Origin: Halomarina oriensis
GTDB lineage: Archaea; Halobacteriota; Halobacteria; Halobacteriales; Haloarculaceae
Assembly: GCF_009791395.1 (NCBI RefSeq)
Contig: NZ_WSZK01000015.1
Coordinates: forward strand, 310,001-374,000
Direction: 5' to 3'
DNA: 64,000 bases
Shown here: positions 34,474 through 44,398 of the stretch, in pieces
Layout of the letters: each line of letters opens with the position of its first letter
Numbering within the stretch: position 1 is the first letter of the stretch
The notes under the pieces: model-generated
The model's database searches: none
What the model was told of the DNA's origin: nothing
The model's input: only the letters and a program-made list of their open reading frames with translations
Position numbers and translations under genes: made by a program

Positions 34474-35415
34474 ATGGGATTTGCCGACATGGACGTCGAC
34501 ACCATCTGGATGGATGGCGACTTCGTCGACTGGGACGACGCACAGGTCCACGTGCTGACTCACGGACTCCACTACGGGACCGGCGTCTTCGAGGGCGTGC
34601 GCTGTTACGACACCGAACGCGGCCCCGCCATCTTCCGGTGGGACGAACACCTCGACCGACTCTACGACTCCGCGAAGCCCTACGACATGGAGATCGCCCA
34701 CGACCGCGAGGAACTCACCGAGGCGACGCTCGAACTCATCCGTCGCCAGGACCTCGAGTCGTGTTACATCCGCCCGCTGGTCTACTACGGCTACAACTCG
34801 CTGGGCGTCTCGCCGGGTGACTGCCCGACGAAGACGATGATCGCCTGCTGGCCGTGGGGCGCGTACCTCGGCGAGGACGCCCTGGAGAACGGCATCGACG
34901 TGATGGTCTCCTCGTGGCGGAAACACGCCTCCAGCCAGGTTCCGACGAACGCGAAGACGACCGGCCTGTACGTCAACAGTCTGCTCGCCGGTGAGGAAGC
35001 ACGACAGAACGGCTACCGCGAGGCCATCGTCCTCAACAAGGAGGGCCACGTCGCCGAAGGCCCCGGCGAGAACATCTTCCTCGTCCGCGACGGCGAGATA
35101 TTCACGCCCGGCCTCGCCCAGTCCATCCTCGACGGCATCACCCGGAACACCGTCATCACGCTGGCCCGCGAGCGTGGCTACACCGTCAACGACGAGGCGG
35201 TCATCTCGCGGGGCGAACTCCACACCGCCGACGAACTGTTCTTCACCGGGTCGGCCGCGGAGGTCACGCCCATCAAGCAGGTCGGCAACGTCTCCATCGG
35301 GTCGGGGACCCGCGGTCCCGTCACCGAGGAACTCCAGAAGGCGTTCTTCGACCTCGTCGAACGTCGCACGGACGACCACGACGAGTGGTTCACGTACATC
35401 GACGAGGAGCAGTAA
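34474..35415 (+). CDS. ilvE: Branched-chain amino acid aminotransferase
   Basis: This 313-residue fold-type IV PLP enzyme transfers amino groups to the 2-oxo acids of Val, Leu and Ile. It has THGLHYGTGVFEGVRCYDT (29-47), the PLP lysine in SSWRKHASSQVPTNAKTTGLY (in part; lysine near 161) and EGPGENIFLVRDG. The C-terminal FFTGSAAEVTPIKQVG binds the PLP phosphate. It stands alone with ATG 34474. Confidence 0.93.
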   Translation: MGFADMDVDTIWMDGDFVDWDDAQVHVLTHGLHYGTGVFEGVRCYDTERGPAIFRWDEHLDRLYDSAKPYDMEIAHDREELTEATLELIRRQDLESCYIRPLVYYGYNSLGVSPGDCPTKTMIACWPWGAYLGEDALENGIDVMVSSWRKHASSQVPTNAKTTGLYVNSLLAGEEARQNGYREAIVLNKEGHVAEGPGENIFLVRDGEIFTPGLAQSILDGITRNTVITLARERGYTVNDEAVISRGELHTADELFFTGSAAEVTPIKQVGNVSIGSGTRGPVTEELQKAFFDLVERRTDDHDEWFTYIDEEQ

Positions 35416-35517
35416 CACCGCTCGGTCGCGGCGAGCGACCACACACCCGTCATCTCTTTCGACACCCGCCCGGTAGCGACGAGGGATGACAGCACGTGAC
35501 TCGGCGGAGGGCCACCC

Positions 35518-37569
35518 GTGACCGGCCCGCGACTCGGCGTGGACGTCGGTGGCACGTTCACCGACGTGGTGCTCGCCACCGACGACGGCCTGACGACGGC
35601 GAAGGTCCCGTCGACGCCCGACCAGAGCGAGGGCGTCATCGCCGGTGTCGAGAAGGCCTGCGAGCGAGCGGGTGTCGCCCCCGAGACGGTCGAGAGCTTC
35701 GACCACGCGACGACCGTCTCGACGAACGCACTGCTCGAAGACGACGGGGCGCGGACGGCACTCGTGACGACCGCCGGCTTCCGCGACGTCCTCGAAATCC
35801 GCCGGCAGGACCGGCCCTCGCTCTACGACCTCGACGCGACGCTCCCCGACCCGTTGGTTCCGCGACGTCGACGGTTCGGAGTCGAGGAACGCGCCACGCC
35901 GGAGGGCATCGAACACGAGGTACGGGACGACGACGTCGGGCACGTCGCCGACCGCATCGAGGCGGCCGACGCCGAGAGCGTCGCGGTCTGTCTGCTCCAC
36001 GCCTACGCCCACCCCGAGAACGAGCGTCGGGTCGCCGAGGGCCTCCGTGAACGCCTCGACGTGCCGGTCTCGGTCTCCCACGAGGTACTCGCGGAGTTCC
36101 GCGAGTACGAGCGAACCGCGACGACGGCGGCCAACGCCTACGTGACGCCGGTCATCGACGCCTACCTCTCGCGGCTCGAATCGAGAGCCACGGAACACGG
36201 GCTTCCGGTCCCGCGGGTGATGCAGTCGAACGGGGGCGTCGCCGACGCCCGGACCGTCCGCGAGCGAGCGGTCACGACGGCGCTCTCCGGGCCGGCGGCG
36301 GGCGTCGTCGGGGCGGGTGCGGCCGACGCCGGGGACCTCGTCACGTTCGATATGGGTGGCACCTCCAGCGACGTCGGTATCGTTCGGGACGGCACCGTCG
36401 AGCGCACCACCGAGGGGACCGTCGCCGACCGACCCATCCGCGTCCCGATGGTCGACGTGACCACCGTCGGCGCGGGCGGTGGCTCCGTCGCGTGGGTCGA
36501 CGACGGTGGGGCGCTCCGCGTCGGACCACAGTCCGCCGGTTCGACCCCCGGCCCAGCGTGCTACGGCGACGGCGGCACCGACCCCACCGTCACCGACGCG
36601 GCGCTGGCGCTCGGCTACCTCGGGGCGGCCACCGCGCTCGGCGGCGAGTTGGCACTCGACGCCGACGCCGCCGAGACGGTGCTGACGGACCTCGCGGCCG
36701 AGGCGGACCTCGACGGGCCGCTCGACGCCGCCCGCGGTGTGGTTCGCGTCGTGACGGCGACGATGACGCGGGCGGTCCGGGCGGTGACCGTCGAGCGCGG
36801 CGAGGACCCACGGGAGTTCTCGCTGGTCGGCTTCGGCGGCGCGGGGCCGATGTTCGCGGCCGCGCTGGCCGCCGAGTTGGGCGTCGAACGCGTCGTCGTT
36901 CCACAGACCGGTGGCGTCCTCTCGGCGTTCGGCCTGCTCGTCGCCGACGAGCGCCACGACGCCGCCCGGACGACACCCCGACGGCTCGCCGACGCCGACG
37001 CCGAGACGGTCGAAACGACGCTCGACACCCTCGCCGAGGAGGTGCGGGCGGCGAGTGAGGCCCCCGAGGGACTCGCGGTGTCGTTCGCGGCGGACTGTCG
37101 CTACGCCGGCCAGAGCTTCGAGTTGGCCGTCGACCTCGCTCGGCCGTTCGCCCCCGAGACGGTCGCCGAGCGGTTCCACGCCGTTCACGAGCGCCGGGCA
37201 GGCTACCGACTCGACGACCCGGTCGAACTCGTCACGCTGCGGGCCGAGGGCGTCGCCGACCGACGGTCGGTCACCCGGTCGTACGCTGGCGGGGCGAGCG
37301 TCGAGGCGGCACGCGTCGACACCCGCGACGTGTGGTTCGACGAGGAGCCACGCGGGACGTCGGTCTACGACCGCGAGCGCCTGCCGGTCGGCGAGACGCT
37401 CGACGGACCCGCGGTCTGTGAGCAGGCCGAGAGCACCGTCGTCGTGCCGCCGGGGTGGGACGCGAAGGTCCGCGAGGACGGGGCGCTCGTCCTCACGCGT
37501 GGTTCGGACGGGGGCGACTCGGCCGGGACGGGCGGGGAGGCATCCGACATCTCCGGAGGGGATCGGTGA
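35518..37569 (+). CDS. hyuA: Hydantoinase/oxoprolinase subunit A (HyuA)
   Basis: The 683-residue protein of the ASKHA fold starts at GTG 35518. Its nucleotide-phosphate motifs are RLGVDVGGTFTDVVLAT (4-20) and VTFDMGGTSSDVGIV (near 277-291). HyuA with HyuB forms ATP-dependent N-methylhydantoinase, 5-oxoprolinase or acetone-carboxylase-like enzymes. hyuB follows with a TGATG overlap. The true substrate is unknown; no third subunit of acetone carboxylase is present. Confidence 0.9.
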   Translation: MTGPRLGVDVGGTFTDVVLATDDGLTTAKVPSTPDQSEGVIAGVEKACERAGVAPETVESFDHATTVSTNALLEDDGARTALVTTAGFRDVLEIRRQDRPSLYDLDATLPDPLVPRRRRFGVEERATPEGIEHEVRDDDVGHVADRIEAADAESVAVCLLHAYAHPENERRVAEGLRERLDVPVSVSHEVLAEFREYERTATTAANAYVTPVIDAYLSRLESRATEHGLPVPRVMQSNGGVADARTVRERAVTTALSGPAAGVVGAGAADAGDLVTFDMGGTSSDVGIVRDGTVERTTEGTVADRPIRVPMVDVTTVGAGGGSVAWVDDGGALRVGPQSAGSTPGPACYGDGGTDPTVTDAALALGYLGAATALGGELALDADAAETVLTDLAAEADLDGPLDAARGVVRVVTATMTRAVRAVTVERGEDPREFSLVGFGGAGPMFAAALAAELGVERVVVPQTGGVLSAFGLLVADERHDAARTTPRRLADADAETVETTLDTLAEEVRAASEAPEGLAVSFAADCRYAGQSFELAVDLARPFAPETVAERFHAVHERRAGYRLDDPVELVTLRAEGVADRRSVTRSYAGGASVEAARVDTRDVWFDEEPRGTSVYDRERLPVGETLDGPAVCEQAESTVVVPPGWDAKVREDGALVLTRGSDGGDSAGTGGEASDISGGDR

Positions 37570-39254
37570 TGGACCCCATCGCGCTGGAGGTGTTCCGCAA
37601 CCGCCTCGAAGGTGTCGCCGAGGAGATGGGTCAGGTACTGATTCGCGGGGCGTACTCGCCGAACATCAAGGAGCGCCGGGACTGCTCGACGGCGCTGTTC
37701 GACGCCGACGGCCGTCTCGTCGCGCAGGCCGAACACATCCCGGTCCACCTCGGGGCGATGCCCGCCGCCGTCGACGCGGTGCTGGAGCGTGACCCGCGAG
37801 CGGGCGACGTCTGGGTCCTCAACGACCCGTTCGCGGGGGGAACGCATCTGCCGGACGTGACGATGGTCTCACCGGTCGGAGCGACGAGCGATGACGGTGG
37901 CCGCGACGGCGGTAGCGAGAGCGGCGACCGACTCGGCTACGCCGTCTCTCGCGCCCACCACGCCGACGTGGGCGGAGCCACACCGGGGAGCATGCCAGCC
38001 GGCGCGGCCGCCATCTACGAGGAAGGCGTCCGCATCCCGCCCGTCCGTCTCCAGCGCGGTGGCGAACGGGTCGAAGACGTGATCGACCTGCTGCTGGCGA
38101 ACGTCCGCAACCCCGACGAACGACGGGCGGACCTGCGGGCACAACTCGCGGCCAACGAGCGCGGTGCCGACCGACTCCGCGAACTCGCCGCGAACGACGA
38201 CCACCCCCTCGACGAGGCGTTCGACGCCGTCGTCGACTACTCTCGGGAGCGAACGACCAGTGCACTCGGGGACCTCCCCGACGGCACCTACGAGGCCGAA
38301 GACGTGCTCGAAGGCGACGGCCGGACCGACGAGGACGTCCCCGTCGTCGCGTCGGTGACCGTCGACGGCGACTCCCTGTCGGTGGACTTCACGGGGACAG
38401 CCGACCAGGTGACCGGCAACTGCAACGCCCCGCGTGCGGTCGCTCACAGCGCCGTCTACTTCGCGGTCCGGGCGGTCACGGACCCCGAGATACCGCCGAA
38501 CCAGGGCTGTTACGACCCGATCACCGTCCGGATACCCGAGGGGAGCCTGCTCGACCCGAAACCGCCCGCCGCCGTCGTCGGCGGGAACGTCGAGACCAGC
38601 CAGCGCGTCACCGACGTGGTGTTCGAGGCGCTCGCCGAGGCGGTCCCCGAGCGCGTCCCCGCACAGGGACAGGGGACGATGAACAACCTCACCGTCGGCG
38701 CACGGGACGGCTCGTTCGCCTACTACGAGACCGTTGGCGGCGGGTTCGGAGCACGCTCGGACCGTGACGGGATGGACGGCGTCCAGGTGGGGATGACGAA
38801 CACGCTCAACACGCCGGTCGAGGCGCTGGAACTCGCGTACCCGCTCCGGGTCGAGCGATACGGGTTTCGCCCCGACAGCGGCGGCGACGGCGAGTACCGC
38901 GGCGGACTGGGACTCGAACGCGCCGTTCGCGTGCTGGAACCGGCGACCGTCTCGCTGCTGACCGAGCGCCGCCGCCACGCGCCACAGGGCCGGGCCGGCG
39001 GCGCTCCCGGCGGGACGGGTGAGAACGTCGTGGTCCGACCGGACGGCGACCGGGCGGTCCTCCCGGCGAAGGTGACGCGGGACGTTCCGGCGGAGTCGAC
39101 CGTCGTCGTCCGGACGCCCGGCGGCGGTGGCTACGGTGACCCCGCCGCACGCGACCCGGCCCGACGCGGCCGTGACCGTGTCGACGGCGTGGTCACCGAG
39201 GACGGAACCCTGGACGGAACGGACGCGGACGGCGACGACGACACGTCGGAGTGA
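37569..39254 (+). CDS. hyuB: Hydantoinase subunit B (HyuB)
   Basis: The 561-residue partner of HyuA has [20 protein letters not shown] at its start, then [19 protein letters not shown] (about 87-105), [16 protein letters not shown] and [10 protein letters not shown] glycine/serine/aspartate-rich insert (about 108-124) interrupts the conserved block between PDVTMVSPV and the HHADVGG motif, where related proteins usually have only a few residues. The acidic C terminus is typical of halophiles. It is cotranscribed with hyuA. Confidence 0.9.
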   Translation: MDPIALEVFRNRLEGVAEEMGQVLIRGAYSPNIKERRDCSTALFDADGRLVAQAEHIPVHLGAMPAAVDAVLERDPRAGDVWVLNDPFAGGTHLPDVTMVSPVGATSDDGGRDGGSESGDRLGYAVSRAHHADVGGATPGSMPAGAAAIYEEGVRIPPVRLQRGGERVEDVIDLLLANVRNPDERRADLRAQLAANERGADRLRELAANDDHPLDEAFDAVVDYSRERTTSALGDLPDGTYEAEDVLEGDGRTDEDVPVVASVTVDGDSLSVDFTGTADQVTGNCNAPRAVAHSAVYFAVRAVTDPEIPPNQGCYDPITVRIPEGSLLDPKPPAAVVGGNVETSQRVTDVVFEALAEAVPERVPAQGQGTMNNLTVGARDGSFAYYETVGGGFGARSDRDGMDGVQVGMTNTLNTPVEALELAYPLRVERYGFRPDSGGDGEYRGGLGLERAVRVLEPATVSLLTERRRHAPQGRAGGAPGGTGENVVVRPDGDRAVLPAKVTRDVPAESTVVVRTPGGGGYGDPAARDPARRGRDRVDGVVTEDGTLDGTDADGDDDTSE

Positions 39255-39257
39255 GCC

Positions 39258-39602
39258 TCACTCGGCGCAGGCGTAGTAGGTGACGTGGTCCCAGTCGGCC
39301 GGAATCGGTTCGTCGCCGAGTCGCGCGGCCGGGACGTTCCGGGCGGTGACGTGGCCCGCACGGACGAGTTCGTCGAGCTGGTCGTGGAGGAACTGGGTGT
39401 GGACGAGGTCGGTGAGCGCGTCGGTGGTCGTGACGCCGCCGTCGCCTCGTTCCGCCCACGAGGTGCCCATCACCGCGTCGGCGAGTTCCCGGTCGTGGTA
39501 GGCGACGCCCGTGTGGTCCGCGAGATACTGGCGAACCGCGTCTCGGTAGGTCGACGCGTCGGCCGCGCTCTGCCAGGCCTCCTCGGTCGTGTCGAGTGGC
39601 AT
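39258..39602 (-). CDS. Hypothetical protein, 114 residues
   Basis: This soluble protein starts MPLDTTEEAWQSAADASTYR and ends with a CAE tripeptide. It has a helical pattern with no known motif (YLADHTGVAYHDRELADAVM, HDQLDELVRAGHVTARNVP). The second half resembles a winged helix, so a DNA-binding role is conceivable. It is convergent with hyuB, with only 3 nt between the stops. Confidence 0.62.
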   Translation of the reverse strand: MPLDTTEEAWQSAADASTYRDAVRQYLADHTGVAYHDRELADAVMGTSWAERGDGGVTTTDALTDLVHTQFLHDQLDELVRAGHVTARNVPAARLGDEPIPADWDHVTYYACAE

Positions 39603-39689
39603 ACCGGTCGTTCGCCGACCACGAGCAAAGGCGTTGGTGCCGAAGCGGTCCCCCGTACGGGTGGTTGGAGGCTCGTCTCCGGTAGTGGC

Positions 39690-40775
39690 TCAGGCGGTCG
39701 GTTCGGCCCGCCGCGAGAGGCGTGCCTCGGCGACGGCGAACACGAGCGTACTCACGACGCCCAGGAGCGTCCCGACGGTGAGCGCCCCGGCGAGGTACGC
39801 CGCGTCGCTGTACTGGAGGAAGTACGCCGTGACCCCCTCCAGCACCGCGGCGATGGCGAGGACGTAGAACGGCGCGTTACAGTAGCGCCACCTGAACCGC
39901 TCGTGGAGGTACTCGTCGGTGATGCGTCCCAGACTGGCGACGACGCCGGCGGCGGCGAACCAGACGATGGCACCGTTGACGAGAGCGACACCGCTCCGGA
40001 GGACGCCGACCTCACCGCCGGTCTGACGGACCGTCGCCACCTCCTCGACGCCGCCCGCACCGCCGATGACGAGCAACGCGGCGGCGACGACGTAGGTGAC
40101 GAGCGTCACGCGACCGGCGTACAACCCGGTCCGTGCCCGGTCGACGAGTCGGTCGACGGCCCGTTCGACGCCCAGGCCCCGGCCCAGCAGGTAGAGCCCC
40201 AGGAGGCCCGAGACGACACCGAACGTCACGGCCGGCAGGTCGAGGAGTTCGGCGACGATGATGAGCGGGTAGACCAACAGGAGGATACCCAGCGGGACGA
40301 GGATGGTCCCGCGCGTCTCGGGGTCGTCGAGCACCTGCTTGATGGTGTAGTACATCGATTCGAGGTCCTGGGCCTGCCTGACGACGACGCGGCGAACGCC
40401 GTCGATGGGCACCCGCGAGCGGATGACCGGGATGACGGACTCGTCCTGTGCGCCGTCGGTGACGACGACGGCCTGCACGTCCTGTCCCGTCGTCAGGCGC
40501 GCGAGAACGGTGTCGACCTCCTCGCCGACCTTGCGGTTGGCGGCGACGTCACTGCCGTTCGTCCCCGTGACGACGGCCACCTCCCGTTCCTCCTCGTCGA
40601 ACTGGTCGTAGAGGTGGACGCCCTCGAACAGCACGTTGACGTCGGAGTCCTCGGGGTCGGCGGTGGCGAGGGCGACCGCGGCCTCCTCGACGGCGTCGCG
40701 GCCGACGACGGGCGTCGAAAAGCCCGTCTTCCGCCCGAGGTCGTCGTCGAGGTCGACACAGAGGACCAACAGCAT
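39690..40775 (-). CDS. DUF373 family membrane protein
   Basis: The protein has 361 residues. The N-terminal soluble domain (about 1-140) begins MLLVLCVDLDDDLGRKTG, typical of archaeal DUF373, and continues with VVVTDGAQDESVIPVIRSRV. It is followed by seven or so membrane segments (about 155-350). The function is unknown. The family is conserved in Euryarchaeota. Confidence 0.87.
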   Translation of the reverse strand: MLLVLCVDLDDDLGRKTGFSTPVVGRDAVEEAAVALATADPEDSDVNVLFEGVHLYDQFDEEEREVAVVTGTNGSDVAANRKVGEEVDTVLARLTTGQDVQAVVVTDGAQDESVIPVIRSRVPIDGVRRVVVRQAQDLESMYYTIKQVLDDPETRGTILVPLGILLLVYPLIIVAELLDLPAVTFGVVSGLLGLYLLGRGLGVERAVDRLVDRARTGLYAGRVTLVTYVVAAALLVIGGAGGVEEVATVRQTGGEVGVLRSGVALVNGAIVWFAAAGVVASLGRITDEYLHERFRWRYCNAPFYVLAIAAVLEGVTAYFLQYSDAAYLAGALTVGTLLGVVSTLVFAVAEARLSRRAEPTA

Positions 40776-41082
40776 TGCGAGAAGGTAGGCGGTTGGGCGG
40801 TAATGAGTTTCGGGGTTGGCGTCGCAGGGTTCGAGGGCGACCGGCCCACGACACGAACCTCGACCCGCACTCGAACACCAGTCTCACGCTCGATGGCTGG
40901 TCGTTCGGCGAGTCGACGGTCTGTATCGTCGAGAAACCGGACGGACGACTCGTCTCTTCGGAGTTCGTCGAGTGTCAGCGGGCGGGCCAGGAGCACGCGA
41001 AGACCATCGCTTCGGAGCACCACGTCCATGGGAGCAGTTCGTCCCGAGGGCGCGAGCGGTCGGCACTACCGGGGGCGGGAGG
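40776..41082. other. Intergenic region, possibly with a gene remnant
   Basis: These 307 nt hold no convincing gene. A plus-strand frame at about 40840-41065 reads DTNLDPHSNTSLTLDGWSFG and TVCIVEKPDGRLVSSEFVEC, which looks more protein-like than most shadow frames. It has no good start and no known match, so it may be a decayed gene. No inverted repeats are noted. Confidence 0.3.
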
Positions 41083-41760
41083 TCACCCCTCGTGACGAAT
41101 CGACTCCAGCATCGCCGTCACCTCGTCACGGTCGTCGAGCACCCGCGGGTACGCCCCGATGCCGAGGACGAAGTCCCCGCCCGCCGCGACGGCTTCGGTG
41201 ATGGTGAGGAATATCTCGACGCGGACGTCCCCGCCCAGCAACAGCGCGGTTCCGGCGTAGCGCGTCGCTCGCGTCTCCTCGCCGAGCACCGTGACGCGGC
41301 GCTCGCTCTCCCGACGGAGGTCCCGAAGCGCCTCGTAGCGTTCCTGGACCATCGCCAGCAGTTCGTCGGTCGACATCTCGCCGACGGGGTTGAACGTCTC
41401 GCCGAGCACCGCGACCTGCGGCGTCGAGAGCGCGGCGAACACCGCCGCGCGGAACCGGCCGACGAGCGGTATCTCGACGGCGCGTTCGTACTCCGCGACG
41501 ACGTTCGTCGCCTCGACGTCGCGGCTCTGCCCGGCGACCTCGTAGGTTCGAGTCACCGGGGACTCGCTGGTACGGTGGTGGCCGTACCCCGTCGCGGCGA
41601 GCGTCGAGTCGGGGACCGTCGCGGCGCTGGCACCGAATCGTGCCGGTTCGTCGCCCGTCAGGACGCCGAGACAGCCCGCGAGCGCGGTGACGCCGGTCGC
41701 GCCCACACCGGCGAGGAGTCGCCGCCGGTCGAGGCGCACGTCGCGTGTGGGTCCGTCCAT
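41083..41760 (-). CDS. Haloarchaeal lipoprotein (perhaps DUF6517)
   Basis: The 225-residue protein starts MDGPTRDVRLDRRRLLAGVG with lipobox LAGC (about 27-30) and a twin-arginine region, so it is probably Tat-exported and lipid-anchored. The mature part has GYGHHRTSESPVTRTYEVAG and ends VLDDRDEVTAMLESIRHEG. It resembles a lipoprotein family that I recall as DUF6517, but this is not certain. It has no enzymatic motif. Confidence 0.72.
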   Translation of the reverse strand: MDGPTRDVRLDRRRLLAGVGATGVTALAGCLGVLTGDEPARFGASAATVPDSTLAATGYGHHRTSESPVTRTYEVAGQSRDVEATNVVAEYERAVEIPLVGRFRAAVFAALSTPQVAVLGETFNPVGEMSTDELLAMVQERYEALRDLRRESERRVTVLGEETRATRYAGTALLLGGDVRVEIFLTITEAVAAGGDFVLGIGAYPRVLDDRDEVTAMLESIRHEG

Positions 41761-41860
41761 ACGTCGACGGGAGGTCCCGTGGATACAAACCACCGCCGGT
41801 CGGCGTGCGTCGGTCGCCGGAACCGTCTCCCTTCAAGGGTGGGCCGGTCGAACCGTGGGT

Positions 41861-42478
41861 ATGGACCGACGGGCCTTCCTCGCGGCCGCGACCGGCGTGA
41901 CCGCGGCAGTGTCGGGGTGTTCGACCGGGACGACGGAGGGGAACGACTCGGGCAGCACGGCGGAACAGCCGACGCTCGGGGCGACGCTCACCTTCGACAT
42001 CCCGGCGGTCGACAGCAACGCGATACGACCGCGTTACACCTGCGACGGGGAGAACGTCTCGCCGGAACTCATCGTCATCGAGACCGGCGACGCCATCGAG
42101 ACGCTCGCGCTCGTGATGGACGACCCGGACGCCGGCCCCGAACCGTACGTCCACTGGACGCTGTGGGACGTGCCGCCGACACTCGAATCCATCCCACAGG
42201 ACGTCCGCAAGCAGGCCACCGTCTCGTTGACCGAGGTCGAGAGCGAGGGCGAACCGCCCACCGTCTCACAGGGGACCAACGACGCCGGCAGCGTCGGCTA
42301 CACCGGCCCGTGCCCGCCCGAGGGCGAGGAACACCTCTACCGGTTCCAGTTGTACGGCCTCTCCGAACCGCTGGGCGTCGAACCGGGGGCCGACCCTGAG
42401 GCCGTCCGGGACGCGCTCGACGGGACGGTCGTCGGCGAGACGACGTTCACCGGCCGCTACGGCACCCCGACCGAGTAG
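41861..42478 (+). CDS. YbhB/YbcL (Raf kinase inhibitor-like) lipoprotein
   Basis: The 205-residue protein has signal MDRRAFLAAATGVTAAVSGC with the lipid-modified cysteine at about residue 20. The PEBP/YbhB domain (about 45-205) shows YTCDGENVSPELIV, VMDDPDAGPEPYVHWTLWDV and GYTGPCPPEGEEHLYRF. Family members bind small phosphate-type ligands, and no catalysis is established. The signal is Tat-like (RR). It is divergent from the lipoprotein at 41083. Confidence 0.86.
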   Translation: MDRRAFLAAATGVTAAVSGCSTGTTEGNDSGSTAEQPTLGATLTFDIPAVDSNAIRPRYTCDGENVSPELIVIETGDAIETLALVMDDPDAGPEPYVHWTLWDVPPTLESIPQDVRKQATVSLTEVESEGEPPTVSQGTNDAGSVGYTGPCPPEGEEHLYRFQLYGLSEPLGVEPGADPEAVRDALDGTVVGETTFTGRYGTPTE

Positions 42479-42526
42479 CCCAGAGACAAGCCCCAGCGTT
42501 ATCCGACGGCCGACTGCACGTGACGT

Positions 42527-42949
42527 ATGGCGGTTCCCACGGCGATTGGCCAGGCAGCGCTCGACGGGACGACGATACTGACCGGGACCGTCCTGGTGTT
42601 CGTCGTGAGCGTCCTCGTCGGCGGCGTGGGCAACTACGTCGGTATCAGAGTCGTCTCCGACCAGCATCCGTCGTTCGTCCACGCGGTAGTGTCGACGGTC
42701 ATCAGCGCGGCGGTCTGGGCGCTCGTCAGCTACGGGCTTCAGGTCTCGGAGGCGAGCGTCACCCCGTTCGCCGGTGCGCTCGTCGCCCTGCTCGTCTGGA
42801 TACTCGTCCTCTACGTCCGGTACGACGGCGGCATCGTGACGGCCGTCCCGGCCGGTGTCGCCTCGTGGCTCGTCGCCGTCGCCACGCTCTACCTCCTCGC
42901 GCTGGTCACGACGGTGCCGTTCGAGGCGTTCGGCATCCCGGCGGTCTAA
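42527..42949 (+). CDS. Membrane protein, four TM helices
   Basis: The product has 140 residues, starting MAVPTAIGQAALDGTTILTG. Hydrophobic segments lie at about 18-38, 52-70, 82-98 and 105-128. No motif is recognised. It lies 48 nt after the YbhB gene and 55 nt before the AI-2E gene, all on the same strand. The function is unknown. Confidence 0.68.
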   Translation: MAVPTAIGQAALDGTTILTGTVLVFVVSVLVGGVGNYVGIRVVSDQHPSFVHAVVSTVISAAVWALVSYGLQVSEASVTPFAGALVALLVWILVLYVRYDGGIVTAVPAGVASWLVAVATLYLLALVTTVPFEAFGIPAV

Positions 42950-43004
42950 CCGTGCTGCGCTCGAACGAGGACCGACGTCCGTACGACCGACACCACTCAC
43001 CATC

Positions 43005-44111
43005 ATGAACGACATCATCGACGACACCGACCGGTCACGACTCGCGTGGTGGCTCCTCGGCATCGTACTGGCGGCGGTACTGTTCGTCGCCGTCCGACAG
43101 TTCCTCGGCGCGTTCGTCTTCGGACTGTTCGTCTACTACGCGGTCCGGCCGGTCGACCGCCGCATCGAGCGCCGGGTCGACTCCTCGGGACTGGCCGCGA
43201 CCGCCACGCTCCTGGTGGTCGCACTCCCGCTGGTGCTCCTGGTGGGCTATCTCGCCGCCCGACTCGCCATCGAGATCGGAGCGGTCTCCACCGAGCGAGT
43301 CGTCGCACTCGTCCAGCCGTACCTCGACGTCTCGCGGCTCGTCGCCAACCCCCGCGAACTCGTCTCGATGCTCCGCCAGCGGGACGCCCTGCGGGTCGGG
43401 AGCACCCTCTTCGGGACGGCGACCGCCGTCCTGATACGGCTCTCCCTCGCACTGGCGTTCGTCTACTTCCTCGTACGAGACGACCACCGCGTCGCCGGCT
43501 GGTTCCGCTCGGAGGTGGGCGACGAACGGTCGGCCGCCTACGGCTACCTCTCGGCGGTCGACCGCGACCTCGAGTCGGTCTACCTCGGGAACACGCTGAC
43601 GGCGCTGGCCATCGCCGTCCTCTCGGTGGTCGTCTACAACGGGTTCAACGCCCTCGCACCGGCTGGGCTGACGATTCCGTTCCCGACGGCGCTCGCGTTG
43701 CTCACCGGCGTCGCCAGCCTCGTCCCGCTGGTCGTCGGCAAACTGGTCTACGTCCCTATCGCGGCCTATCTCGTGGCCGTCGCGGCGCGGGGCGACCCCT
43801 CGTTCGTCTATCCGCTCGGCTTCCTCGTCGTCTCGTTTCTCGTCCTGGACATCATCCCCCAGACGTTCGTCCAGCCGTACGTCGCCGGCCGGACCATCCA
43901 CGTCGGACTGACCATCTTCGCGTACGTCCTCGGGACGACGCTGTTCGGGTGGTACGGGCTGTTCCTCGGCCCGCTCCTGATGGTGCTGATGGTCCAGTTC
44001 GTCCGCATCGTCTTCACCGAACTCGTCCACGACCGGCGAATCACCCCCCGCGTCACCGCCGCCGAGGGACTCGGGTCGAGTCCACGAAGCCCGAGCGCCG
44101 ACGACGAGTGA
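43005..44111 (+). CDS. AI-2E family transporter
   Basis: This is a 368-residue membrane protein with eight or so hydrophobic segments. The typical YFLVRDDHRVAGWF segment (about 153-166) and the C-terminal IPQTFVQPYVAGRTIHVGL block (about 288-306) match the AI-2E/TqsA/PerM family. Members export signalling or other small molecules or act as Na+/H+ antiporters, so the substrate cannot be told. ATG 43005 is chosen. Confidence 0.86.
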   Translation: MNDIIDDTDRSRLAWWLLGIVLAAVLFVAVRQFLGAFVFGLFVYYAVRPVDRRIERRVDSSGLAATATLLVVALPLVLLVGYLAARLAIEIGAVSTERVVALVQPYLDVSRLVANPRELVSMLRQRDALRVGSTLFGTATAVLIRLSLALAFVYFLVRDDHRVAGWFRSEVGDERSAAYGYLSAVDRDLESVYLGNTLTALAIAVLSVVVYNGFNALAPAGLTIPFPTALALLTGVASLVPLVVGKLVYVPIAAYLVAVAARGDPSFVYPLGFLVVSFLVLDIIPQTFVQPYVAGRTIHVGLTIFAYVLGTTLFGWYGLFLGPLLMVLMVQFVRIVFTELVHDRRITPRVTAAEGLGSSPRSPSADDE

Positions 44112-44200
44112 CGCGACCGGGTCGGAGCCAGGGGCAACGACCGGCGACCCACGAGTGAGCAACGGGCGACCCTAAGTGAGCGTCCTCGGAACAGGGAGTC

Positions 44201-44398
44201 ATGGCGACCGACCGACCCCCGAAGTGGGAGTACAAGAGCATCGAACCGTCGAAGGGACTGACCAAACGAGAGGTCGTCGACCCGACGGCCGAACTCAACG
44301 AACTCGGGGCCGAGGGGTGGGAGCTGACCGCGACGCTGAGCTACGACAAGGGCGGGACGAAGCTCCTCGTGCTGAAACGGCCGGTGTACGATGAGTGA
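44201..44398 (+). CDS. DUF4177-type small protein
   Basis: This 65-residue protein has the pattern KWEYKSIEPSK, LNELGAEGWELTATLSYDKG and a hydrophobic end, as in DUF4177 proteins. The function is unknown. It overlaps the start of the next gene by 8 nt, so the two are translated together. Confidence 0.8.
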   Translation: MATDRPPKWEYKSIEPSKGLTKREVVDPTAELNELGAEGWELTATLSYDKGGTKLLVLKRPVYDE